Source: Mercurialis annua (taxonomy: Eukaryota > Streptophyta > Magnoliopsida > Malpighiales > Euphorbiaceae). From it: a stretch of DNA of 64,000 bases. Positions 34,577 through 44,401 of this stretch are shown piece after piece. Under the pieces are notes generated by a model. It did not search any database. It worked only from the letters and a program-made list of their open reading frames with translations, and was not told the DNA's origin. The stretch's first letter is position 1, and each line of letters opens with the position of its first letter. A program made the translations under genes and the position numbers. The stretch covers positions 3,823,001 through 3,887,000 of the forward strand of contig NC_065577.1 in assembly GCF_937616625.2 (NCBI RefSeq). Reading direction: 5' to 3'.

Positions 34577-34610
34577 TGAAACTACTGGTTATTCTCAAAA
34601 AAAAAAAAAA

Positions 34611-34700
34611 GAAGATGCGAGGCAACTTTAAGCCTTATATTTTTCGAGAAAAATTAGTAACTACTTTGTCTCTTCAAATTGATTAGCATTATGATTTCTC
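34611..34700 (+). pseudogene. Cystatin-related fragment, right piece
   Basis: After the duplicated GAAGATGCGAG it reads GCAACTTTAAGCC then TATATTTTTCGAGAAAAA and CTTTGTCTCTTC, matching the C-terminus (FKPYIFREK) and 3' flank of the family. The TYQ.EMFYN block is missing, so the copy was already deleted. Confidence 0.75.
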
Positions 34701-35234
34701 TTCAATTGCACGTATAATGCAAGGTCTATTTATCAAATGAAATTCTTGACATTGTCTACATATTTTCTTTAAGGGGCCTCTATGTTTTTGCCAATCTCAT
34801 GGTTCTTTGTGTTGCCTAGTGCAGAAGTTAATGCAGTTCCCTGAAATTCTCAAGACAATGCAAGATCCATGGATGTTTTGTGCATGGAATTCAATTATGC
34901 TTCCAGTAGACTAATAGTATATTGATATTGTGAACTTTTAAACAGATGACATATATATTTATTATTGTTCATTTTTAAGAATTTTTCACGTCGTATAGTA
35001 ATAATTAAGCTGTCTTACAATTGAGTTATTTATTATCATCATCTATCACAACATTTCACATTTTTTATAAATTTTTCATTCTATAGCCGGTTTGCGTTTT
35101 ATGTTTTATTTTTTATAAAAATAATGTCGTTTTTTGCCGTGCGAATGAACAAAACGACGTTGATGCTATATATGCCAAACAATAAAAAATTGAAAGAAAG
35201 TTCCTCAAAGTTGGTTAAAATGTCTTCAGCAGAT
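34701..35234. other. Duplicated 3' flank of the cystatin-related family
   Basis: 34780-34960 matches 44445-44610 (TTTTTGCCAATCTCATG; GTTTTGTGCATG; AAGCTTC/ATGCTTCCAGTAGACTA). Similar blocks continue to about 35790 and 45160 (GTGGGTGCTAGAACTTTC). No gene is seen. Confidence 0.6.
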
Positions 35235-35412
35235 CTCGAATATGTCTTTCAGAGTTTCTTACATTTACAGAGAAGGAAATCAAGTGGCTGATTTGATTGC
35301 GAAGCATGGAGTTTCAGCCGGGTCTTTTGTTTGGTGGGACTCGGCTCCCACTTTTTGTAACTCTTTTATTCAAAGAGATTTTAGTAGGCAGATTTCTTAT
35401 AGATTCTGCTAA
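35235..35412 (+). pseudogene. LINE RNase H C-terminal remnant
   Basis: One frame reads FRVSYIYREGNQVADLIAKHG and then WWDSAPTFCNSFIQRDFSR up to TAA 35410. This is the terminal helix region of plant LINE RNase H (REGN..AD.LAK.G). No A tail or duplication was found. Confidence 0.75.
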
Positions 35413-35851
35413 TTTCTTGTTCCGTCATGTATGACATTTTTGGTTTTAATCATTTATGATATTTATGGATTTTTATAAGCGTGATGCATACGCTAAGAGT
35501 GTGTCAATCTAGTTGAGATGCTCATGTGCGATCCTGATTTCTAAAATCCAACTTTTCACTAAAAAAAGGTGAACCGTTTAGAAGATTGTGCTTAAATAAA
35601 AAAAACACAAAAAATCATGACATTAACCCTACGATTTACATAAGCAAATCACAGTTGCAAATAGCATAAGTGGGTGCTAGAACTTTCTTGCTCTCGCATA
35701 TATTCTAAACTTATTTTTGAAATTCATTAAATTTAATCTAAACAATGACATTAATAAAAAAACTTTAAGAGCTCAAAGAACCGAGCTCAATAACTAAAAA
35801 ATGTACCATATCTGAATCTAAATGGGGTTCGCGGGAGTTTGATGAGACAAA

Positions 35852-36425
35852 CTAGTTACCTTTTTCTCGAAAAATATAAGTCTTAAAATCGCCGGAGAGA
35901 CGATTGTAAAACATCTCAGATTGATACGTTCTGACTTCTTCGTCGGACTTACTCTTAGCCAAAAAAGTTGTGCGATAAATGGTAAAGCAGCAAGTATTCG
36001 ACTTCAAAATTCTCACAAGTTCCAAGTCCGCATTGTTTTGGTGATTATGCTGGTTAATGGCCAACTCAAGGGCCTTTTTGCAGCCGGGGAGATGGTAAGC
36101 AGTGGGATCATCAACGTCTACCGGAAAAACCTTGCCGTAAAATGAAATTGCGGGGAAGGTGGTGACGTCGAAACCATCGGATTCATCGAATTGGCTTCTG
36201 TATTCTTTGTATTTTTTTTCTGTCTTCGTCGTTCTTAAACTCCTTATCCTCGCTGCTATTTCCATCGGAAAAGTGTCTCCCTTCAAATACAACCCAGGTT
36301 CCCGATCCATCATCGGAATCATCATCATCGCCGGCAGCACCTTCATCGCCCACCTCAAGGCCCTTTAGTTTCTTCAAAGGTGATGGTGATTCTTCTATTG
36401 CAATATCGCCATTTTTGGAACCCAT
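35852..36425 (-). pseudogene. Cystatin-related plant protein, intronless frameshifted copy
   Basis: From ATG 36425 the product begins MGSKNGDIAIEESPSPLKK with the acidic N-terminus. An extra A in a run of eight (36212-36219) shifts frame after EDRKK. The correct frame then runs YKEYRSQFDESDGFDV, FYGKVFPVDVDDP, CKKALELAINQHN, DLELVRILKSN, VRTYQSEMFYN and FREKGN. Both introns of the 22-kb copy are precisely absent (ESD joined to GFDV; HNHQN joined to NADLELV). This suggests a retrocopy or intron loss through cDNA. No A tail was found. Confidence 0.8.
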
Positions 36426-36556
36426 CGCCGATCGATTTCTTTCGAAAACTAACCCTGAATTTTATTCAACAAAACCTAATTTAAACAATGCCCGTAATTT
36501 ACAAATCTACCCCAGTTTTGTGCATCTTATTAACTAAGTCTCCATGTATTCTTAAA

Positions 36557-36925
36557 CACATACTAATATCTTAAAAAAACTCCTACTTTTTTCAATTATA
36601 TCCTAATGTTCATAAGTAATCAATTTTATTGTATTTTGCATTTTTTCGTTTTAATTATATCTTAATTTTTAAATTTATAATAATTTTTTTTACTTTAAAA
36701 ATGAAATCATTCAAATAATTAAGTTTAAGACTAAAATTATATTCTTTTATTGAAAAAAGTATAAATACATCTTTAATCTTTAATAACTAACAAATGAATC
36801 TATTCAATGCTTAGAGTACTTTGAAATAAAAAAAAATATAAAATAGAGTGAAACTGACCATTTTCAACGTAATGGTATAACTGAAAAGATGATAAAAAGT
36901 CAGAATTTTTTTAAGGAATTAGCCC
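36557..36925. mobile_element. GGCCTAAT-type MITE, copy 4
   Basis: Diverged relative with right end TTAAGGAATTAGCCC and inner arm CCATTTTCAACGTAA. Flanks ATTCTTAAA (36548-36556) and ATTTTTAAA (36926-36934) are a 9-bp duplication with one mismatch. Confidence 0.7.
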
Positions 36926-37307
36926 ATTTTTAAATGAAGAAAGGATTAACACTTAACACGACAACATGACACTCAAACTGCTTTCTCGGATAATATAAGT
37001 TTATTTTACAACAATTTGTTCAACTATTTATTGATAAATTTTACATTAATAAGATATTCAAATTTCATTAATAAGTAACAATTAAATACTAAAATTATGT
37101 TTTTAATAAAAAAAATGTATTTGGATTATCATTTTTTAGGCTAATAATCACCCATGGCCCCTCAATTTTAGGGGTACGGGCGCTAAACCCCCTGATGTTT
37201 AAAAACGGGCACTAAACCCCCTGATGTTTAAAAACGGGCACTAAACCCCCTAAGCTTTGAGTCGGCGCTCACAAAACCCCCTAAGCTCCACTACTAAAAT
37301 ACAGTAA

Positions 37308-37655
37308 TTTACCGACGGAATTTAGCGACGGATTGTAAATCCGTCGCTAAATTACTTTTACCGACGGATTTGGCGACGGAACCAATATTCCGTCGCCAAA
37401 TCGCTAAATTGAAATGGCGGGAGCTTCCCCGCCATTTTCGACGACCAAATTAGCGACGGATTGTAAAATCCGTCGCTAATTTGGTTCAACTTAGCGACGG
37501 ATGGAAGAATCCGTCGCTAAGTAAAATGACTTTGGCGACGGATTTTTCAATCCGTCGCTAAAATGTCAGCTAAGTGAAACGCACCGTTTCACTTAGCACT
37601 TAGCGACGGAATATTCATTTTAGCGACGGATTAGAATCCGTCGCTAAAATTCAAT
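37308..37655. repeat. CACTA-2 left subterminal array
   Basis: TTAGCGACGGAT/ATCCGTCGCTAA facing pairs like those of CACTA-1, at least five. Confidence 0.9.
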
Positions 37656-38654
37656 TAATAACCGATCCCCTTTCTTCTTCCCCCCATTTATTTTCTTTTC
37701 CAAATTGCAGAGCCCTTTCTTTTCTTCCCCGCCGCCCCCATCTTTCCCCTCCTCCGGTCTGCCATTTTTCCCTCCTCTGCTGCCGCCATCTTTCCCTCCT
37801 CTCCCACGCCATTTTCCCCTCCTCTGCTGCCGCCATCTTTCCCTCTCTTTCCCCTCTCCTCTCCGCTGCCGCTGCTGCCGTTGCCGTTTGTAGCCGCTGC
37901 CGCCTGTAACCGTTGCCGCCGTCGTGGACTACAAATCGCTGCCATCTCTTCTTATTCCGGTAAGTTTTCTCTCTTTTCTTTTCTTTTACTTGTTAATTAT
38001 ATATTTTAGATGTTAATTTTTTTTTAAAACAGTCCACTCCTCCATTGCCTCCATCTGCCGACCTCCGACCGCCGCTTGGATCGCCGACCATCGCCTCCGC
38101 CTCAGCCTTCTGTTGACAGTGAGTATGTGGTGTTTTTTTATAATTTATTTGTTATTATTTTAATTATAAATTAGGTTAGATTATGATAATTATTAAGTTT
38201 ATTTAGGTTAATATATTATGTTAATTTATTAATTATTAGGTTAGATTATTAAAAGTAGGATATATAATTGTAATTTCAATTAATCTTAACAAAGTTTAGA
38301 TTATTCAATTATAAATTAGGTTATTTTATTGTTAATTATAGGATAATTAATAATTACTATAAGATTAATTATTAAGTTAATTTATTTTTATTTACATTAG
38401 GTTAATGTGTTTTATTAGACTATATATAATTGTAATCTTAGGCAAGTTAAATTGTTTATTAGTAATGATAGGTTAATTTGTTTAGGTTTACTGTACTTTT
38501 GGTGTCTTATATTAAATTTGTTAAATAGTTTGTCGTGATTTTGATAGTTAATTAGATTATTAATACTAAATTATCAAATAAATTTAGGTTAATCGGTATG
38601 AATAGGTTGGGTTAATTGGTATGATTTGTGTGTTGGATTTTTTTTAAAATGTAT
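37656..38654. other. CACTA-2 leader: CCGCCATC-rich block, then AT-rich DNA
   Basis: 37730-37950 is rich in TGCTGCCGCCATCTTTCCCT units, followed by donor-like CCGGTAAGTTTTC at about 37957. AT-rich intron-like DNA follows. It parallels 25126-26264 of CACTA-1. The GA-rich minus-strand frames are not genes. Confidence 0.5.
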
Positions 38655-38722
38655 TATTTACTTGCAGGCTTTCCCTGAAAAATGGGTGATGCTCATTTTT
38701 AGGGGAAGTGCTGCCCAATTTT
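38655..38722 (+). ncRNA. Short conserved hairpin at a splice acceptor (CACTA-2, upstream copy)
   Basis: TTGCAGGCTTTCCCTGAAAA, GGGTGATGCTC, then TTTTTAGGGGAAGTGCTGCC. Nearly identical to 26265-26330, at the same distance (about 0.75 kb) before the TNP2 ATG. Confidence 0.55.
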
Positions 38723-39072
38723 TGTAAAAAAATTATAAATATTTAGTTTAATCTTAAATTAGAAACATTTGTAGTATTCTAAAAAAATGATTTGAAACTA
38801 TTATTATAGGTTTGTGTGTTGGCGATTCTTGAGATAGCCGATCGATATTTTTAGTTCGACTTTCCCCTATTTGTTGCGGTTCTGCCCTGCAACAAGTAAG
38901 TACCATTGTTTATTTTTTTTTTAATTTTTTTAATTTGTTTAATTACAATATACTGAATTAACTTAAACAAAAAAAATGATTTTATTCACACCGAATAAAA
39001 TCTCACCTAGCCGTAGAAAACCCGTCCCGTGTCCTCAAGAGATTGAACGACACGGGATTGTACGTGTGTACA

Positions 39073-39357
39073 GTTCGTAAAACTGGTGTCTACGTAATTC
39101 GATCACGGAAAAAAATATATGTGTAGATGCGGTAGAAAAATATTTGGTAGTATTTCCGTCGTATGTTCTTCGGGTGGCTATCTAGTATATGCCGTGTAAC
39201 GCTATTTCCTAACGGAATATGTATTTGGCGTTATTCAGCATATATTTGATAATGCACTTGGAGAACTGCGCCGGAAGACTGCCAAATATTTTTCTCCGTA
39301 TTTACGCATATATCGTGATCGTATTAAGTAGACCCAGTTTTGCGAATGGGATAGGGC
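39073..39357 (+). ncRNA. Long symmetric foldback in the CACTA-2 leader intron
   Basis: GTTCGTAAAACTGG pairs with CCAGTTTTGCGAAT; TCGATCACG with CGTGATCG; ATATTTGG with CCAAATAT; GTTCTTC with GGAGAAC; TAACGC with GCGTTA; TTCC with GGAA around a TAAC loop. Where CACTA-1 has C-G pairs (ATATTCGG/CCGAATAT; AACTCG/CGAGTT) this copy has T-A. Confidence 0.6.
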
Positions 39358-39436
39358 CCTACCTTTTTAAGCGGTCAATTGCATTGACTTTGCTGTAACC
39401 GAGCAATAAACCCACCTAAATGTCCGTGCTACAGAA

Positions 39437-41170
39437 ATGAATTCAGATCGCAGTTGGATGTATAGTGGGAGACTGGTCAGAGGATTGTTGACTGAAGGGT
39501 ACATCAGTAACGTTAGGGAGTTTTTGAACTTTGCTGTGCAACACCCCGAGTGTATGAGCGGGGCTCAGATAAAATGCCCTTGCCCTAAACCCAAATGCCG
39601 GAACACTGCTTTTCGAACTGTTGACGAAGTGGAGTTTCATCTCTACACAGACGGGTTTGTGAGTAATTACCACGTCTGGACTCACCATGGTGAGGAAAAT
39701 AGGAGGGTCGAGGTGCCTGTTAATGTTCTGCAAGCGGACAACATGTGGGAGCATAGAAATGAAGACGAGGGTTGCAGTTCATTCCAGAGAATGGTTACTG
39801 ATGCGGGTGGTCCCGAAGTTTGGACAGAAGAGCCTCCGAATGCAGAAGCTCAGAAGTTTTATGATATGATGCGTGCGGCCGAAGAACCCATATGGCCTGG
39901 GAATGACAGACACTCCGCTTTGTCTGCAGCCGTAAAATTTTTAGAATTCAAGTGCCGATTTCAAGCGTCTGACGGTCTGATGAATGAAATGAGCGAGTTT
40001 GTACATCAGCTGTTGCCTAAAGACAACAAGTTAGCCAAAAATTCGTACAGCATTAAAAAGCTAGTCAGAGGGCTTGGGCTTCCAGTTGAGGTGATTGACT
40101 GCTGTAAAAATATGTGTATGATATACTGGGGTGACGATGCGGGTTTGACTTTGTGTAAAGTATGCGGGCATGACAGGTGGAAACCAGCTACTGCGGGTAA
40201 TTCAAAAAGAAGAAAGACGAATGTGCCTTATAAAAAAATGCATTATTTTCCTTTAACTCCGAGGCTGCAGAGGTTGTACGCTTCTAGGGCAACAGCTAAA
40301 CATATGAGGTGGCACGCCGAGCACGAGATGGAGAATGGTGTGATGAATCATCCGTCTGACTCGCCAGCTTGGAAACACTTTTCGGAGTTACATCAAGATT
40401 TTGCAGCAGAAGTTAGAAATATCAGATTGGGGTTGTGTACGGATGGGTTTCAACCATTTGGTGCATTTGGGCAACAATACTCGTCATGGCCGGTAATTGT
40501 GACTCCGTATAACTTGCCTCCTGGCATGGCCATGAAAGACGAGTTCATGTTTCTAACGGTTCTTGTTCCCGGACCCAATAGTCCAAAAGGCAGTTTGGAT
40601 ATTTTCCTACAGCCGCTAATAGCAGAACTGAACCATTTGTGGGAATTTGGGACGCGGACATATGACATTCATAGGCGGCAAAATTTTCAATTGAAAGCCG
40701 CTCTTATGTGGACGATCAATGATTTTCCGGCTTATTCAATGCTGTCTGGATGGAGCACATCGGGTAAACGGGCATGTCCTCACTGTATGGAAGAAACTGA
40801 TGCAATTACCCTTCCGAAGAGTGGTAAACAATCGTGGTTTGATTGCCACAGAAAGTTCTTACCACCTGAACATTCGTACCGTAATAACACTACGGATTTT
40901 AAAAAGGGCTACAAAGAAAGAAAATCATTCAGGGGATACAGAACTGGAGAGGAAATTGAACAAGAGATTGATAGCCTTGGTTTTAAAAAGGCATACGAGG
41001 TTGGAGCTCAGGAGACGAATGCTCATAAATCAAAGCATCATGGGTGGCATAAGAAAAGCATATTTTGGGATTTGCCGTATTGGAAAACGAATATGATTCG
41101 TCATAATCTGGATGTCATGCATACTGAGAAAAATGTATTTGACAACATTTTCAATACAGTGCTTAAGTAG
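39437..41170 (+). pseudogene. Truncated TNP2-like transposase of CACTA-2
   Basis: 577 codons from an ATG directly after the leader-intron acceptor (GTGCTACAG). It aligns with CACTA-1 TNP2 from the Cys/His N-terminal domain (IKCPCPKPKCRNTAF) through VIDCCKNMCMIYW, LGLCTDGFQPFG, NDFPAYSMLSGWSTSG and HNLDVMHTEKNVFDNIFNTV. The homology stops at LK, with TAG two bases on. The DUF4218-like and DUF4216-like parts are gone. The remaining frame has no other break. The missing 3' half means no working transposase, so mobility would need CACTA-1-like help. Confidence 0.9.
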
Positions 41171-41300
41171 TTCAATAGTTTGAATATAATATCTCAATTG
41201 TTTGAAACACGTAATTTATTTTATTTGAATTAGGTATTTTTGTTGTTCCTTTGAATTAAGTGGTTTGGTTGTTGATATGTGCTAGTTTGTACAATTTGAA

Positions 41301-41362
41301 GTTTGCAGGATTTCCCTGAAAAATGGGTGATGTTCATTTTATAAACGAGATGCTGCCGAATT
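41301..41362 (+). ncRNA. Short conserved hairpin at a splice acceptor (CACTA-2, downstream copy)
   Basis: TTGCAGGATTTCCCTGAAAA, GGGTGATGTTC, then ATAAACGAGATGCTGCC. It lies just before the surviving last exon, as in CACTA-1. The right arm is more diverged, but the stem base GCAG.AT/AT.CTGC remains. Confidence 0.5.
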
Positions 41363-41438
41363 TTTATTAGAAATAACGTTTAAGTTGTTTGAAACATGTA
41401 ATTCATATGAAACTAATTGGTTTAAATTATTATTGTAG

Positions 41439-41861
41439 GAGCGTTTTGAGCAGGAGATGTTGGCCGCTACACAGACAGCCGAGGGGAGTACAGCATCTAC
41501 CCCAGTGGATCCGGACGAAGTTTATCTTGCTGTTGAGGGGGTGAGGAAGCGGCGTATCTACGGATTAGGCTCAGTTGGTTCTGAGTACGTAGCCTCGCAG
41601 CGGGGTACTTCTAGTAGACGACCCGGCAGCTCCTCTCAGACCATGTCGCCAGCCGACGATGCGAGGTTCCGCACTGATCTCATCGCTCAGTTTGCGGATA
41701 CGATCCGTGATCAAGTCCAGATTGCGGTTGCAGCGGCGATGCAGCAGATGCAGCAGCGGGCCCCGGGAGATGTTTTACCCACTCCTCCACCACCGCCTCC
41801 ACCACCGCCTCCACCGGCTACTGATGACGTTGTCCCAGATGACGACGTCACAGATTTGTAG
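41439..41861 (+). pseudogene. Last exon of the CACTA-2 Ptta-type gene
   Basis: Opens after a TATTGTAG acceptor and reads ERFEQEMLAATQTAEGSTAS, then VRKRRIYGLGSVGSEY, the counterpart of CACTA-1 HRVYGLGSASSRY. A Gln-rich stretch and a poly-Pro run follow, ending DDDVTDL. The four upstream exons were removed with the deletion, so it has no start of its own. Confidence 0.8.
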
Positions 41862-42047
41862 TACTGTAGTGTAGGGACGTTTTTGATATACAATTTTCAT
41901 GTATCGTACGTTATATATATATATAATATTTATGATATTTTCGGTGTTTTTATAATTTGCGTCAATTTATGCGTATTTAAACAGGGTATGCATTCATTTA
42001 AAAAGCCAAAAAATCAAAAAAATTATGCTTGATTTTTGTCAATTTCC

Positions 42048-42475
42048 CGACGGATTTGTCCGGATTAGCGACGGATAAAGTCCGTCGCTAAACCCAATCA
42101 TAAAATTAAAATACGTCGCCAAAACTGTCGCCATTTGGCGACGGACTTTGGCGACGGATTTAAATCCGTCGCCAAATGGCGACGGATTCAAATCCGTCGC
42201 CAAATGGCGACGGATTCAAATCCGTCGCCAACTCCGTCTTGGAACGTCGCCAAACGCGTCGCCTGGCGACACGTTTGGCGACGGACCTTTGCCATTTGGC
42301 GACGGATTTTTCCGTCGCCAAATGGCGACGGATTGTTTTGTGGCGTCGCTAATGTATTTAGCGACGCCACATTTCCCGACGGATTACGTCCGTCGGGAAA
42401 TCCGTCGGGAAAGCAATTCCCGACGGATATGGGCTTTTTAGCGACGGAAAAATCCGTCGCTAAAAAGCTCCATTT
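42048..42475. repeat. CACTA-2 right subterminal array
   Basis: Dense GGCGACGGATT and AATCCGTCGCC units, many as back-to-back palindromes, plus a TTCCCGACGG variant near the end. Confidence 0.9.
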
Positions 42476-42731
42476 TAGTAGTGCTCCAAATATGACGAAA
42501 ATACCCCTGGCGCCGTTTTTTCAGTCAGTTCTCAGTCTTAAAAAAAAAACTGACACTGCCATCTAATCTGACACGTCAGAAATATACCTTAAAAATTTCA
42601 AACACCCAAAATACCCTTACTTTAATTTAGAAAAAGAAAAAAAAAAACAAACCAACCCAATCTAATCTAACCATTTGATTAACCACAACAACCAACCCAA
42701 CCAGCACTCCCACCCAACCACCGCCGCCACC

Positions 42732-43056
42732 CTACCACCGCCGGAAAATTTTTCCGGTCATCTTCTCCGAGCGGAAAATGACCGGAAAAATTTTCCGGTC
42801 ATCCCTAAGCAAGGATCTGTTCTTGAAACAGATCCTTGCCGGATCTGTTCCAAGAACAGATCCGACTGGGATCTGTTCTTGGAACAGATCCGGCCAGTCG
42901 GGGATCTGTTCCAAGAACAGATCCGGCAAGGATCTGTTCCAAGAACAGATCCTTGCTGCTGTTCTTGGAACAGATCCTTGCCTGGATCTGTTCCCGGATG
43001 ACCGGAAAATTTTTCCGGTCATCTTTCACTTGAAGAAGATGACCGGAAAATTTTCC
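42732..43056. repeat. Palindrome array: GGATCTGTTC / GAACAGATCC
   Basis: About six 23-bp palindromes of GGATCTGTTC, a CCA or TTG centre, and GAACAGATCC at 42813-42990. They are framed on each side by paired ACCGGAAAA/TTTTCCGGT palindromes. This is the core of the inverted-repeat element that hosts CACTA-2. Confidence 0.9.
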
Positions 43057-43363
43057 GGCAGTGATGTGGCGGAGGTGGTTGGGTTGGGGTGGTTTGGGTT
43101 AGAACAGGTGGTTGGATTTTGGGTTGAGTTTTTTTTTTATCAGATATTATATTTAGGGGTGTTTTGGGTATTTTTAGTTTTTTTTGTCTTTTGATGACGT
43201 GTCAACTGGCACATGGTGTCAGTCAATTTTTTTTTTTTTAAAGACAGCCGCCAAATAAAAGACGGCACAAAGGGTATTTTCGTCCAAAAGGGCCATGGTG
43301 AGCGCCGACACAAAGTTTAGGGGGTTTAGCGCCCATTTTTTAATAATAATAGCATAATTTTTC

Positions 43364-43718
43364 ATCAAAAATTATTATTATTATTATTATTTATGTTTTT
43401 ATTTGATTTATATTTAACAATTTTTTTAAAAAAATTATTGAATAAAATTTATTATTATGATAGTACTAAAATAATTTATTAAATACAATTTATTACTATT
43501 ATGTAACTTAGATTTTTTCTAATTATTGACTAATTTGTTACTGAAATAAGTTGGGAGATTATAAAGCTTATTTGATTGAAAATTCACGTGATTATGACGG
43601 AAGCAAGGGAGTAGATATATGCATAACGTTGTGTTATTTTAGTAATCACGTCCAATCGCATGGCATGGATCAATGACGGCTTAGGGTTTTTTGTTTTGTT
43701 TAACGGAATAGATCGACA
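43364..43718 (+). promoter_or_regulatory. Upstream region of cystatin-related exon-1 copy
   Basis: From about 43500 it matches 9420-9608 (AATAAGTTGGGAGATTATAA; CACGTCCAATCGC; TGACGGCTTAGGGTTT). AT-rich TTATTATTATT repeats fill the left part. Confidence 0.45.
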
Positions 43719-44401
43719 ATGGCTTCTGATGAGCAGTTATTGTTGGAATTAATTAATAAAGTGATTAATTATTCCATTATTGTTCTTTAACGATTAAGCC
43801 AATATGTTGAGAATAGAAGAATCGTGACTTTTGGTCAAGGGTTGCGACTTTTGAGAAAAGGTGTGACTTTTGATCAAAGGGTGTGTGTTTAATCAAGTAT
43901 CGCAACCTTAAAGAAACAACACCAATTGTTCTATAAATAGAGGATCAACATCATTAATTCATAAGTTAATTTTTTGATTGATTTCTCATATTCTCTACAC
44001 TTTTCTAGAAACATATTCTTACCTATTGTTGGATTATCATTTTGTCTTGTGCAAATTCAACTAGGCTTGTCTTATCTTGGGTATTCTTGCGTGTAGACTC
44101 TAAGACATTTAAGAGTGCTCGAAATACTATTAGGAAAGCGGATGAGCGATTCAAGCCTTGATACTTTTAATTTACAAGAATTATCTAACAGTTATTTGAC
44201 GGTAGCCGATCACCTTTGAAAACGACAAAGCTGGAAGCCGAGGTCGAAGGGGGCGCTGAAGCTGTTGCTGCAGATGATGAGGCGGAAGACCAATGCCCAC
44301 ACATTTGCAACGATTGGGAGAATTGTGGTATGCAATGTGACGACCCAGAAGAAAATAGACAATTCCGATTATACCGTCGCCAATACCATGAATCGGCCGG
44401 T
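43719..44401 (+). pseudogene. Cystatin-related exon 1 with solo LTR inside
   Basis: Exon 1 reads MASDEQL, is broken at 43740 by a 450-bp solo LTR, and resumes at 44191 as FDGSRSPLKTTKLEAEVEGG, then CNDWENCGMQCDDPEENRQF, to the donor GGCCGGT|GTAAAG. The intron is cut short at about 44435 and joined to DNA matching the family's 3' flank (34780), so exons 2 and 3 were lost by deletion. It is most like copy 1 at 9609. Confidence 0.85.
43741..44190 (+). mobile_element. Solo LTR (Ty1/copia-like), 450 bp
   Basis: Starts TGTTGGAATTAATTAATAAA and ends TTATCTAACA, the TG...CA termini of an LTR. The perfect 5-bp duplication GTTAT flanks it (43736-43740, 44191-44195). It contains a TATA-like CTATAAATAGAGG at about 43932. 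No internal retroelement domain is present, so it arose by LTR-LTR recombination. The copia assignment rests on the TGTTGGAATT start only. Confidence 0.9.

Larger units (their letters stand above)
23933..34610 (+). mobile_element. 5'-truncated L1-type LINE, split by CACTA-1
   Basis: The LINE occupies 23933-24687 and 33190-34610. It starts inside the reverse transcriptase domain, so it was 5'-truncated. It ends in a 14-A tail (34597-34610) after ATTCTC. GAAGATGCGAG lies on both sides (to 23932; 34611-34621), with further A residues merging into the tail. This is the classic mark of target-primed reverse transcription. Confidence 0.92.
37289..42483 (+). mobile_element. CACTA-2, internally deleted En/Spm-type element
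   Basis: 5195 bp with ends CACTACTAAAATACAG and inverted CACTACTAAAATGGAG. A perfect 3-bp duplication CTC flanks it (37286-37288, 42484-42486). It shares leader, foldback, hairpins and gene order with CACTA-1, but loses the DNA between mid-TNP2 and the last exon of the second gene. Confidence 0.93.
37139..43363. mobile_element. Palindrome-rich inverted-repeat element carrying CACTA-2
   Basis: The left part has GGGCGCTAAACCCCCT units three times in tandem and CTTTGAGTCGGCGCTCAC. The right end reads inversely GGGCGCTAAACCCCCTAAAC then TTTGTGTCGGCGCTCACC. Without CACTA-2 the element would be about 1.0 kb. It has no coding capacity. The ends are approximate: the flanks TCATTTTTTA and TAATTTTTCA resemble a duplication but differ at two positions. 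Confidence 0.65.

Noticed and set aside
42732..43056. CRISPR-like array from the regularly repeated GGATCTGTTC units
   Set aside because: The units are palindromes with almost no spacers, in plant DNA inside an inverted-repeat transposon.
37139..43363. Perfect target duplication for the element that hosts CACTA-2
   Set aside because: TCATTTTTTA and TAATTTTTCA differ at two of ten positions in AT-rich DNA; this could be chance.
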